A DNA stretch of 64,000 nt from Streptomyces sp. H39-S7 (GTDB lineage: Bacteria > Actinomycetota > Actinomycetes > Streptomycetales > Streptomycetaceae), in contig NZ_JAPVLU010000015.1 in the NCBI RefSeq assembly GCF_027158205.1, positions 126,936 to 190,935 of the forward strand, given 5' to 3'. The notes below the pieces were generated by a model. It saw only the letters and a list, made by a program, of their open reading frames with translations, had not been told where the DNA came from and did no database searches. Position 1 is the first letter of the stretch. Each line of letters starts with the position of its first letter. The position numbers and the translations under genes are program-made. Positions 25,369 through 33,175 of the stretch are shown piece after piece.

Positions 25369-25498
25369 GCGAATCTCGTGGCGGCGGTGCCGTAGTCGGT
25401 CGCGGCGGCCGGCCGGAGGTGGTCGCGGTGGTCCGGGAGATGGCACGCATTCACATCCCTGGGTTCATGTAAGTGAACCGGAATCACGTACGCGTCTA

Positions 25499-25557
25499 TT
25501 GACCCCGTCGAAGGCCAGCCTCTACCGTCCGGGGAAAGCGCTTTCTCCGGATGGTAG
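25499..25557 (+). promoter_or_regulatory. pectate lyase promoter with 36-bp operator dyad
   Basis: -35 TTGACC (25499-25504), 18-bp spacer, -10 TACCGT (25523-25528). The -10 lies inside an 18+18 bp inverted repeat (25522-25557, two mismatched pairs) whose centre is the perfect LacI-type palindrome GAAAGCGCTTTC (25534-25545). Strongly suggests a LacI-family repressor of the lyase gene at 25660. Confidence 0.7.
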
Positions 25558-25659
25558 CAGTGTCCGTCCGGACCGCTCCTGCCGTCAACCGCCGCGTGGT
25601 TCCTCGACGTCCCGGCGCCGAACCCGTGGACGGGCGAGCCGATCAACTGGAGACAACAG

Positions 25660-27231
25660 ATGCAATTACGACCCGTCATCGCGTGCGTCAGCTTGCTGGC
25701 AGGCACGCTCGTCGCTCTGTCCGGCACCACCGCACAGGCCGCCCCCACTCGCTATGAGGCCGAGAACTCGCCCGCGATCTGCACCGGCACCATCGACTCC
25801 AACTGGGCCGGCTACTCCGGCAGCGGGTTCTGCAACGCCAACAACGCGACCGGCGCCTTCGCCCAGTTCACGGTGACCGCCGCCACCGCGGGCACGGCCA
25901 CGGTGCAGGTCCGCTTCGCCAACGGAACCACCGTCGCCAGGCCCGCCGCCGTCACGGTGAACGGCTCGGCGGCCGCCTCCGCGTCGTTCGAGGGCACCAG
26001 CACCTGGTCGGCGTGGGCGACGACTACCCTTACGGTGCCGGTGAACGCGGGCAGCAACACCGTCCGGCTCACCCCCACCACCTCCGCGGGCCTGCCCAAC
26101 CTCGACTACCTCGACGTCGAGGCCGGCACCACCACGCCGCCGACCGGATCAGCGGTGTACGTGGCGCCGAACGGCACCGACGGCGCGGCCGGCACGCAGT
26201 CGGCCCCGACGACGCTCGCCTCGGCGATCACCCGCGTCACCCCCGGCGGAACGATCTACCTGCGCGGCGGGACCTACCACTACGCGCAGACCATCACCGT
26301 TCCGCCGGGCAACAACGGCACCTCCGCCAACCGCACGCAGTTGTCGGCCTATCCGGGTGAGACCCCGGTACTGAACTTCTCCGCCATGGCCGAGGACCCG
26401 GCGAACCGCGGTCTCGCCCTGAACGGGTCGTACTGGCGCGTCAACGGCATCGTCGTCGAGCACGCCGGCGACAACGGGATCTTCGTGGGCGGCAGCAACA
26501 ACATCATCGAGCGCACGGTGACGCGCTTCAACCGGGACTCGGGACTGCAGATCTCCCGCGCGGCCTCCACCACCCCCAAGGACCAGTGGCCCGCCAACAA
26601 CCTCGTCCTCAGCTCGGAGTCGCACGACAACGCCGACTCCGGCGGTGAGAACGCCGACGGCTTCGCCGCCAAACTCACCTCCGGCCCCGGGAACGTGTTC
26701 CGCTACGACGTGTCGCACCACAACATCGACGACGGCTGGGACCTCTACACCAAGACCGACACGGGCCCCATCGGCCCGGTGACCATCGAGGACTCCCTCT
26801 CCTTCAGCAACGGGACCCTCAGCGACGGCACTCAGAACACCAACGGAGACCGCAACGGCTACAAACTCGGCGGCGACGACATCAAGGTCAACCACATCGT
26901 CCGGCGCGACATCGCCTACGACAACGGCCACCACGGGTTCACGTACAACAGCAACCCCGGCTCCATGACGGTGTCCGACAACGTCAGCATCGACAACGAC
27001 GAGCGCAACTACTCGTTCGACGCCGGCACCTCGGTGTTCCGCAACAACGTCTCGTGCCGCAGCGCCAGCGGGTCGAACGACAAGACCATCGGCGACGCCG
27101 ACAGCTCGAACCAGTTCTGGACCGGCTCGAACGGATCCCGGTGCTCCGCGTACTCCGGCGCCCTGCACTGGTCCTTCGCCACCGACGGCCGCCTTGTGGT
27201 GACCTTCGGCGGCAGCGCGATCACGCCGTAA
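25660..27231 (+). CDS. secreted pectate lyase-like beta-helix protein (PL9 type) with CBM35
   Basis: 523 residues: signal peptide (about 1-28, ending AQA), CBM35-like module (about 29-155; RYEAENSPAICTG, GSNTVRLTPTT and LDYLDVEAG), a short Thr/Pro linker, then a right-handed beta-helix (about 162-520). The helix shows the PL9 hallmarks SHDNADSGGENADGFAAKL, DDGWDLYTKT and DRNGYKLGG, where the Lys is the expected catalytic base and the Asp clusters bind calcium. It cleaves polygalacturonate by beta-elimination outside the cell. Controlled by the dyad upstream; followed by a clean terminator. Confidence 0.87.
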   Translation: MQLRPVIACVSLLAGTLVALSGTTAQAAPTRYEAENSPAICTGTIDSNWAGYSGSGFCNANNATGAFAQFTVTAATAGTATVQVRFANGTTVARPAAVTVNGSAAASASFEGTSTWSAWATTTLTVPVNAGSNTVRLTPTTSAGLPNLDYLDVEAGTTTPPTGSAVYVAPNGTDGAAGTQSAPTTLASAITRVTPGGTIYLRGGTYHYAQTITVPPGNNGTSANRTQLSAYPGETPVLNFSAMAEDPANRGLALNGSYWRVNGIVVEHAGDNGIFVGGSNNIIERTVTRFNRDSGLQISRAASTTPKDQWPANNLVLSSESHDNADSGGENADGFAAKLTSGPGNVFRYDVSHHNIDDGWDLYTKTDTGPIGPVTIEDSLSFSNGTLSDGTQNTNGDRNGYKLGGDDIKVNHIVRRDIAYDNGHHGFTYNSNPGSMTVSDNVSIDNDERNYSFDAGTSVFRNNVSCRSASGSNDKTIGDADSSNQFWTGSNGSRCSAYSGALHWSFATDGRLVVTFGGSAITP

Positions 27232-27245
27232 CCACCCGGGAACGC

Positions 27246-27277
27246 GTGCGGCCCGCCCGGCAGGGGGCGGGCCGCAC
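27246..27277. terminator. bidirectional hairpin terminator
   Basis: Perfect 13-bp stem (27246-27258 with 27265-27277), 6-nt loop, between convergent pectate lyase and GNAT genes. Confidence 0.78.
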
Positions 27278-27294
27278 GAATGATCCGAGGTCGT

Positions 27295-27750
27295 TCAGAG
27301 AGTCCTGGTCATGAACGCGCTGCTGGGGTCGGGCCGGTACTCCGCGAACGGCTCGCAGTAGGTGAACCCGAACTTCTCGTACAGCTTCCTCGCGGGAAGG
27401 AAGAACTCGGCCGCGCCCGTCTCCAGGCTCAGCCGGGTGAAGCCCGCGAGCTCGGCCTCGGCGATGATGTGCGCCAGCAGCAGCGACGCGATCCCGCTCC
27501 GCTTGCGGGCCGGACTGGTCCGCATCGCCTTCAGCTCCGCATGGCCCGCGTCCAGCCTCTTGATCGCGCCGCAGCCCACCAGGGTCTCGCCGTCCAGGAC
27601 CGACCAGAAAGTGATCCCGGGCCGGCGGAGCCCGTCGAGATCGAGGGCGTGCTTGCTCTCCAGCGGCGTGATGGACCGCATCTGCCGGACGTGCTCGTCG
27701 AGGAAGCGGGCGATCTCCGGGCCGGAGAGGTCGTCTGCCACGATCTTCAC
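27295..27750 (-). CDS. GNAT-family N-acetyltransferase
   Basis: 151 residues, GNAT fold. Acetyl-CoA loop motif A is KRSGIASLLLAHIIAEAELAG (about 83-103; R/K-x-x-G-I-A). Motif B is LSLETGAAEFFLPARKLYEKFGF, close to PhnO/YsnE-like acetyltransferases. GTG 27750 fits the conserved N-terminus but its ribosome site is weak (GCAGAGCAG). It follows the ECF41 sigma gene by 41 bp on the same strand and may be read through from it. Substrate unknown. Confidence 0.83.
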   Translation of the reverse strand: MKIVADDLSGPEIARFLDEHVRQMRSITPLESKHALDLDGLRRPGITFWSVLDGETLVGCGAIKRLDAGHAELKAMRTSPARKRSGIASLLLAHIIAEAELAGFTRLSLETGAAEFFLPARKLYEKFGFTYCEPFAEYRPDPSSAFMTRTL

Positions 27751-27791
27751 TTCTGCTCTGCCTTTCTGGGTGGCTGTCGCGGAGCCGGGCC

Positions 27792-28688
27792 TCACCGCCG
27801 GGTGAGCCGGGTCTCGGATTCGACGCGGGACAGCTTTTCGGGGTTGCGGACGTAGTAGAGGCCGGTGATGCGGGCGTCCTCGAGGCGGATCGCGATGATG
27901 CCGTCGAGCTCGCCGTCCAGGCGGACGAGGAGTGCCGGGCTGCCGTTGACCATCGTGGGAGCGACGGTGACCGGAAGGTCGTTCTTGCCGAGAGCACCGA
28001 GCAGGAAGCGGGTCACCTTCTCGGCGCCGACAATCGGCCGCAGCGCGGCCTGCCGGAAGCCGCCGCCGTCGCTCACCAGGACGACGTCCGGGGCCAGTAC
28101 GTCGAGCAGGTCCTGCGGATTCCCGGTGTCGAGCACGCGCTGGAACGACGCCAGGGCCGCCCGGGCCTGGCTGGGGGAGACCACCTGGCGAGGGCGGCGC
28201 GCGTCGACGTGCTGCCGGGCGCGGTGCGCGATCTGGCGGACGGCCGCGGGGGTCTTGTCGAGGGCGGCCGCGATCTCGTCGTAGCCGACGTCGAAGGCCT
28301 CGCGCAGTACGAACACCGCGCGCTCGGTCGGCGACAGCGTCTCGAGGATGAGCATCATCGCCATCGACACACTCTCGGCGAGCTCGACATCGTCGGCCAC
28401 GTCCGGTGCGGTGAGCATCGGCTCGGGCAGCCAGGGACCGACGTAGGCCTCTCTGCGCCGACTCATCGTGCGCAGCCGGTTGAGCGCCTGTCGGGTGGTG
28501 ATCCGGACCAGGTAGGCGCGTTGGTCGCGCACCTCCTCCAAGTCGACCTTGACCCACCGCAACCAGGTCTCCTGGAGGACGTCCTCGGCGTCGGCCGCCG
28601 ATCCGAGCATCTCGTAGGCGACGGTGAAGAGCAGGTTCCGGTGGGCGACGAACGTCTCCGTCGCCGGGTCAGTGGCCTGGTCACTCAT
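27792..28688 (-). CDS. sigJ: ECF41-family RNA polymerase sigma factor (SigJ-like)
   Basis: 298 residues. Sigma2 (about 12-75, with DAEDVLQETWLRW) and sigma4 (about 110-160) domains are followed by a SnoaL-like C-terminal domain that in this group acts as a built-in regulator. The three ECF41 hallmarks are present: WLPEP (86-90) in the linker, DGGG (207-210) and NPEKL (282-286). ECF41 genes usually sit beside a carboxymuconolactone decarboxylase, oxidoreductase or epimerase gene; here a FAD-dependent oxidoreductase lies directly upstream, behind an ECF41-type promoter. Confidence 0.92.
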   Translation of the reverse strand: MSDQATDPATETFVAHRNLLFTVAYEMLGSAADAEDVLQETWLRWVKVDLEEVRDQRAYLVRITTRQALNRLRTMSRRREAYVGPWLPEPMLTAPDVADDVELAESVSMAMMLILETLSPTERAVFVLREAFDVGYDEIAAALDKTPAAVRQIAHRARQHVDARRPRQVVSPSQARAALASFQRVLDTGNPQDLLDVLAPDVVLVSDGGGFRQAALRPIVGAEKVTRFLLGALGKNDLPVTVAPTMVNGSPALLVRLDGELDGIIAIRLEDARITGLYYVRNPEKLSRVESETRLTRR

Positions 28689-28885
28689 CTCTCGACCCCT
28701 TCTCCTTCGCGGCCGGGCCCGGTGGCCGGCGGCTTTTCGGCGTGCCTCCGCAGTGCGGTCCCGTCCGTCGGTGGCCGCTCGATCATGACGCACCCGTTCG
28801 GGCAGCCGCGAGGGGGGAGGCACCACCCGCGCGCCGGGCCGTCGCGGTCCGAGCGGATCGACCACGCGTGCCGACCTATGCCCCC

Positions 28886-30091
28886 CTACGCCGCCCGCTC
28901 GGCGGCGGCCGGTGCCTTGCCGCGCGGGGTCCGGAGCAGTTGCCGGCGCTTGGACCCTCCCGGGACGCGGTGCAGGGAGTAGGAGCCGGGCTTGGCCGCC
29001 TCATCGGACATGTACTTCACGATGCCCTTGCAGATGAACTCCTTGACCCGCGCGCCCGGGCGCCCGGCGACGTGGAGCCACACCGCGACGTCGTACCGGT
29101 GGGCGAACTGGAAGATCCCGGCGCGTCGGCCCAGGCTGATGCACTGTCCGGCGAACACCTGGTTGAGGGTCGCGGGCCGCTCACCCGCGATCCGGCTGAG
29201 CACCGTGTCGGCGGCCCGCGCGCCCAGCGGCATCGCGGCCTGGCAGCTCATCCGCAGCGGCAGATCCGACGGCGCCGCCGAGTCGCCTGCAGCGACGATG
29301 CGCTCGTCGTCCACGCTGGTCAGGGTCTCGTCCGTGCGCAGGCGGCCCACGTCGTCGGTGCTCAGCCCGCTGCGGGCGGCCAGGTCCGGCACGCCGAATC
29401 CGGCGGTCCAGATCGTCACATCGCTCGGCAGCTCGCGGCCGTCGCTGAGCCGCACGGCCGCGCGGGTCACAGCCGTCACCTTCGTGTCGGGACCGTCGAT
29501 CACGGTCACCGCGAGTTCGGCCAGCCGCTTCGCGACCGCGCGCCGGCCCCGCCGGTGCAGATACGGGCCGAGCACCCCGCCACACACCAGGGTCACCGCG
29601 CGCCCCGCCTCCGCCAGCTCGGCGGCGGTCTCGATACCGGTCGGACCCGCTCCGACCACGGTCACCGCTGCTGTGGCGGGCGCGGCGTCGAGGACCGGCC
29701 GCAGCCGCCGCGCCTCCTCCAGGCTCGCGATCGGGTACGCGAACTCCGCCGCTCCGATCACCCGCGGGTCGGCGCTGCCGCTGCCGACCGCGTAGACCAG
29801 ATAGTCGTAGCCGACCGTGCCACCCGATGCCAGCGCCACGCTGCGCGCGGCCGGGTCGATCCGGGTCACGCTGTCGACCACCAGCGCGGTGCCCTCGCGC
29901 AGCACCTCTGTGTACTCGACGACAGCGTCGTCGGATCCGCCCACCAGTTGGTGCAGGCGGATCCGCTCGACGAAGTTCCGGCGCGGGTTGATCAGCGTCA
30001 CGGTCACGTCGTCGCGCTGCCTGAGGCGATTGGCCGCCATCACGCCTGCGTACCCTCCGCCGATCACGACCACATCGGTGTTCCCAGTCAC
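28886..30091 (-). CDS. NDH-2-like FAD/NAD(P)-dependent oxidoreductase (ECF41 partner)
   Basis: 401 residues. FAD-binding GxGxxG near the N-terminus (VVVIGGGYAGVMAA, about 6-19), NAD-binding VTVVGAGPTGIETAAELAE (about 155), and the second FAD motif with AAGDSA. The C-terminus has a basic patch (SKRRQLLRTPRGK), which may aid membrane association as in type II NADH dehydrogenases. It probably passes electrons from NAD(P)H to quinones. GTG 30091 follows GGAGGACACC. The gene is the expected target of the downstream sigma factor. Confidence 0.87.
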   Translation of the reverse strand: MTGNTDVVVIGGGYAGVMAANRLRQRDDVTVTLINPRRNFVERIRLHQLVGGSDDAVVEYTEVLREGTALVVDSVTRIDPAARSVALASGGTVGYDYLVYAVGSGSADPRVIGAAEFAYPIASLEEARRLRPVLDAAPATAAVTVVGAGPTGIETAAELAEAGRAVTLVCGGVLGPYLHRRGRRAVAKRLAELAVTVIDGPDTKVTAVTRAAVRLSDGRELPSDVTIWTAGFGVPDLAARSGLSTDDVGRLRTDETLTSVDDERIVAAGDSAAPSDLPLRMSCQAAMPLGARAADTVLSRIAGERPATLNQVFAGQCISLGRRAGIFQFAHRYDVAVWLHVAGRPGARVKEFICKGIVKYMSDEAAKPGSYSLHRVPGGSKRRQLLRTPRGKAPAAAERAA

Positions 30092-30125
30092 GGTGTCCTC
30101 CTTCGTTGCCAGCGTTCGGGCACAA

Positions 30126-30152
30126 GACACCGCCTGCCCGACTCCCGTGACA
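30126..30152 (-). promoter_or_regulatory. ECF41-type promoter
   Basis: Reading leftward: TGTCACG (complement of 30146-30152), 16-bp spacer, TGTC (complement of 30126-30129). The recalled ECF41 consensus is TGTCACA-N16-CGTC. The -10 lies about 35 nt before the oxidoreductase GTG, a suitable leader. Confidence 0.65.
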
Positions 30153-30288
30153 TCTTGTGAGGCAGATCACTCTGTGCACCGGATTCCCCACCGATGGTGC
30201 CGAGCGGGCCGGTGGTGCCCGGAGGCGACGGGCCGCTGCTGGTGCGCCGGCGGAATGGAGGTGCGGTGTCCGGCCGATGACCGGGGTC

Positions 30289-31038
30289 CTATCCCCGCTC
30301 GCGAAGAAAGCTCTCCAGCTCCGCGGCCCCGGTCAGCATCGCCCGCCCGCGGGCGGACAGCCGAGCGTGCCAGTCGCGCAGCGCGGCCTCCAGCGGCTCC
30401 AGCCCTCCGGCCGACCGCACCTGGGCGATCAGTGGAGCGATCTGCTCCAGCAGGTAGCCGCCCCGCCGGAGCTGGTGGGCCAGCCGGGCGTCCCGTACGT
30501 CGGCCTCGTCGTAGACGCGGTACCCGGTCCGCGGGTCGCGGCTCGGGCGCACCAGCCCGGCGCGCTCCCATTTGCGCAGCGTCGCGGGACGGACGGTGAG
30601 CCGGTCCGCCAGCGGCCCGATGAACAGGCCGCCGGGCGGGGACACCGTGGCCGGCTCGGAGCCCGCGGCGGGCTCGAGCGCAGAGACGGGTTCCAGGTCG
30701 CGCAGGGCGCGCTCCACGGCCTGCAGGGTCCGCCGGTCGTCGAGGAGTTGGGCGTGGCTCTCGTCGATGAGGTGGAACGCCCCCTCGTCCGCGCCCTGGT
30801 TCACGGCCCGCATGATCGACGTCGCCGTCCGGTGGCCGTGGCCGGGCACCAGAGCGAGGAAGGTGCGCAGGGCCCCCGCGTGCAGTGAGGTGTAGACGCG
30901 GTAGCCGTGGGGTGTGCGATCGGCGGCCGGCAGGATGCCGGCCTCCTCGTAGTTCCTGATCGCCTGTGTGGACAGACCGTGCCCGCGCGCCAGATCGACC
31001 GGCCTGAGCCGATCCTTGCTTTGAAGGTTTCTCCCCAT
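30289..31038 (-). CDS. tandem MerR regulator (TioE-like, two HTH domains)
   Basis: 249 residues containing two complete MerR DNA-binding heads. The first is at about 9-50 (LRPVDLARGHGLSTQAIRNY, EEAGILP, GYRVY) and the second at about 140-185 (GPLADRLTVRPATLRKWERA, GLVRP, TGYRVYDEADVRD). Between them is an acidic, helical region with HLIDESHAQLLDDRRTL. TioE-family regulators have this layout. A monomer could bind like a normal MerR dimer. It is divergent from the erythromycin-esterase-like gene, its likely target. Confidence 0.87.
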   Translation of the reverse strand: MGRNLQSKDRLRPVDLARGHGLSTQAIRNYEEAGILPAADRTPHGYRVYTSLHAGALRTFLALVPGHGHRTATSIMRAVNQGADEGAFHLIDESHAQLLDDRRTLQAVERALRDLEPVSALEPAAGSEPATVSPPGGLFIGPLADRLTVRPATLRKWERAGLVRPSRDPRTGYRVYDEADVRDARLAHQLRRGGYLLEQIAPLIAQVRSAGGLEPLEAALRDWHARLSARGRAMLTGAAELESFLRERG

Positions 31039-31086
31039 GGAACCCGACGATAGCGCCGGAACATCTCCACAAGTCTCCACCGAAGG

Positions 31087-31104
31087 TTCAACGATAGCGT
31101 TGAA
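31087..31104 (+). promoter_or_regulatory. palindromic operator before esterase gene
   Basis: TTCAACG (31087-31093), 4-nt centre ATAG, CGTTGAA (31098-31104): perfect 7-bp arms ending 3 nt before the esterase ATG. The nine-mer ACGATAGCG in its centre also occurs about 46 bp upstream (near 31048), as if two copies flank the divergent promoters. Confidence 0.55.
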
Positions 31105-31107
31105 GGC

Positions 31108-32367
31108 ATGGCTACCGACATCAAGGACACCATCAAGGACACCGTCCATCCCGTTGACGCCGCCGCCGTCATACGGCTGCTCCCGGCCCGGCCCCGGCTC
31201 CTCGCCCTGGGGGAGCCGACCCACGGCGAGGACGCTCTGCTCGAGCTGCGCAACGAGCTCTTCCAGCAGCTCGTCGAGCAGGAGGGGTACCGGACGATCG
31301 CGATCGAGAGCGACTGCGTGATGGGCCTGGCCGTCGACGACTACGTCACCTCGGGCGCGGGCACTCTCGACGACGTCATGGAGCGGGGAATCAGCCACGG
31401 CTGGGGGACCTCCGCGGCCAACCGCGAGCTCGTGCGCTGGATGCGCGCCTACAACGTCCGGGCCGACACCGACGGACGGCCCGCGTCCGAGCTGCTCCGC
31501 TTCGCCGGTTTCGACGGCCCGCTGGAGATCACGCACGCCGCGAGCCCCCGGCAGGCGCTCACCGCACTCCACGGCTACCTCGCGGCCCAGGTGGACGCGG
31601 AGCTGCTGCCCTGCACCGCGGACACACTCGATCGCCTGCTCGGCGCCGACGACCGGTGGATCGAACCCGCCGCGATGATGGACCCGTCCCGGTCCACCGG
31701 GCAGTCTGCCGATGCCGGCCGGCTGCGGCTGCTCGCCGACGATCTGGCGGCCCTGCTCGACCAGCAGACACCGCACCTGCTCGCGACGACCTCGCGGGAT
31801 GACTGGGACCGGGCGTGCCTGTACGGGCGCACCGCGACCGGCCTGCTGCGCTACCACCACTGGATGGCCGACACCTCACCCGCCCGCATGACCCGGCTGG
31901 TGAGCCTGCGGGACCAGATGATGGCGCACAACCTCCTGGCCGTCGCCGAACGCGGCCCGGCACTCGTCCACGCCCAGAACGCCCACCTCCAACGGGCCAA
32001 GAGCTCCCTGCGGATGGGCGGGGCGCCGCTGGAGTGGTGGAGCGCCGGTGCGCTGGTGAGCGCCCGGCTCGGCGAGGAATACGCCTTCGTGGCCACGGCT
32101 CTCGGCACGATCCGGCACCAGGGAGTGGGCACACCGCCGCCGGACACCGTCGAAGGACTCCTGTACGCGCTCCCGGAGGACCGCTGTGTCGTCGACGCCC
32201 CGCGGCTGGCCACCGTCCTCGCCGACCCACGGCCCGCCCCGCGCGTGTCCCCCTGGTTCGGCTACGCCCCGCTGGACCCGGCCCAACTGGCGGACAGCGA
32301 CGGCATCGTGTTCGTCAGGAACGTCCCGACCGAGCCGCCCTACCCTTCCCAGGCGCCGGGACTGTAG
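31108..32367 (+). CDS. erythromycin esterase-family protein
   Basis: 419 residues. The Ere signature is present: LLALGEPTHGEDALLELRNE, with the essential His and Glu, then TIAIESDCVMGL and a later His in VHAQNAHLQR. Family members hydrolyse macrolide lactones (EreA/EreB) or related esters; many streptomycete homologues have unknown substrates. ATG 31108 overlaps a possible weak GAAGG ribosome site inside the operator, so the mRNA may be nearly leaderless. Its 3' end overlaps the next convergent gene by 28 bp. It is divergent from a tandem MerR regulator, suggesting drug-induced expression. Confidence 0.85.
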   Translation: MATDIKDTIKDTVHPVDAAAVIRLLPARPRLLALGEPTHGEDALLELRNELFQQLVEQEGYRTIAIESDCVMGLAVDDYVTSGAGTLDDVMERGISHGWGTSAANRELVRWMRAYNVRADTDGRPASELLRFAGFDGPLEITHAASPRQALTALHGYLAAQVDAELLPCTADTLDRLLGADDRWIEPAAMMDPSRSTGQSADAGRLRLLADDLAALLDQQTPHLLATTSRDDWDRACLYGRTATGLLRYHHWMADTSPARMTRLVSLRDQMMAHNLLAVAERGPALVHAQNAHLQRAKSSLRMGGAPLEWWSAGALVSARLGEEYAFVATALGTIRHQGVGTPPPDTVEGLLYALPEDRCVVDAPRLATVLADPRPAPRVSPWFGYAPLDPAQLADSDGIVFVRNVPTEPPYPSQAPGL

Positions 32368-33074
32368 CGGTGGTTTCTGTGTCCCGCGGCGAGCACGGAC
32401 CGGAGTTCCGCGAGGTGCCGGGTGGTCGTCGGCAGTTGCAGCTGGGCGAGGAGCGCCTCGGCGGGCGCCGGTTCCAGACAGCCGTAGATATCGTGGTAGC
32501 CGGTCAGCAGGCCTCTGAACAGGGGTTGGTGGAGGGCGGGGAGGGCCACGGCCGCTTCGTAGGCCTTCTGTTTCACGGGCCAGGGCACGGGGCCTGAGCA
32601 GGCCAGGACCCGGCCGGCGCGGAGGAGCGTGCCGCAGGTCGGCTCCGCCACGATGTGGTCGATGTCGTTGCCGAGCACCTCGGCGAAGGCCGTCGCGCTG
32701 GTGGCGCGGTCCTCGAACCAGTCGACCCAGAGCGAGTAGGTCACGGCCTCGGGATCACGGTCCGCTTCCAGCCGTCGGCGATATCCGTCCCACAGAACGT
32801 GGGCGGGCAGCGGCCCTTCCGCACCTCGGTCCGCGAACCGGATCTCGCACGTCACCCAGTAGTCGTCGAGCAGATCCAGCAACCCGAAGGCCAGCCTCAC
32901 TTGACCGGCCCGGTCCAGGTCCTCGTCGGTGAACACCTCGTCGGCCCAGGAGTGCGCGACCTCGTTGCAGGTGAGCGGATGCTCCGACTCGACGTCGGCC
33001 CACCCGTCGCCGGCCTCGGTAACGCCCCGCTCGGCGAGCCAGCGCCGCGCGTCCTCCGTGGCGTGTATCTCCAT
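32340..33074 (-). CDS. uncharacterised soluble protein
   Basis: 244 residues, acidic, Trp-rich. N-terminal third: LTCNEVAHSWADEVFTDEDL. Later segments include CEIRFADRGAEGPLPAHVLWDGYRRRLE, then PTCGTLLRAGRVLACSGPVPW (a short helix with two Cys) and a C-terminal helix pair. Such proteins recur in streptomycetes without assigned function; I see no motif that fixes a role. Start ATG 33074 is the first in frame after the upstream spacer. It overlaps the convergent esterase gene by 28 bp. Confidence 0.6.
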   Translation of the reverse strand: MEIHATEDARRWLAERGVTEAGDGWADVESEHPLTCNEVAHSWADEVFTDEDLDRAGQVRLAFGLLDLLDDYWVTCEIRFADRGAEGPLPAHVLWDGYRRRLEADRDPEAVTYSLWVDWFEDRATSATAFAEVLGNDIDHIVAEPTCGTLLRAGRVLACSGPVPWPVKQKAYEAAVALPALHQPLFRGLLTGYHDIYGCLEPAPAEALLAQLQLPTTTRHLAELRSVLAAGHRNHRYSPGAWEG

Positions 33075-33175
33075 ACCGACAGTATGACGAGCCAGGAGGT
33101 GGCCGGGAGGTGGCGGTTGCGACGGCGCAGCGGGACGGCGGCTGGACAGCCGCAGCCCCGCTGCACCGTGCCGTG

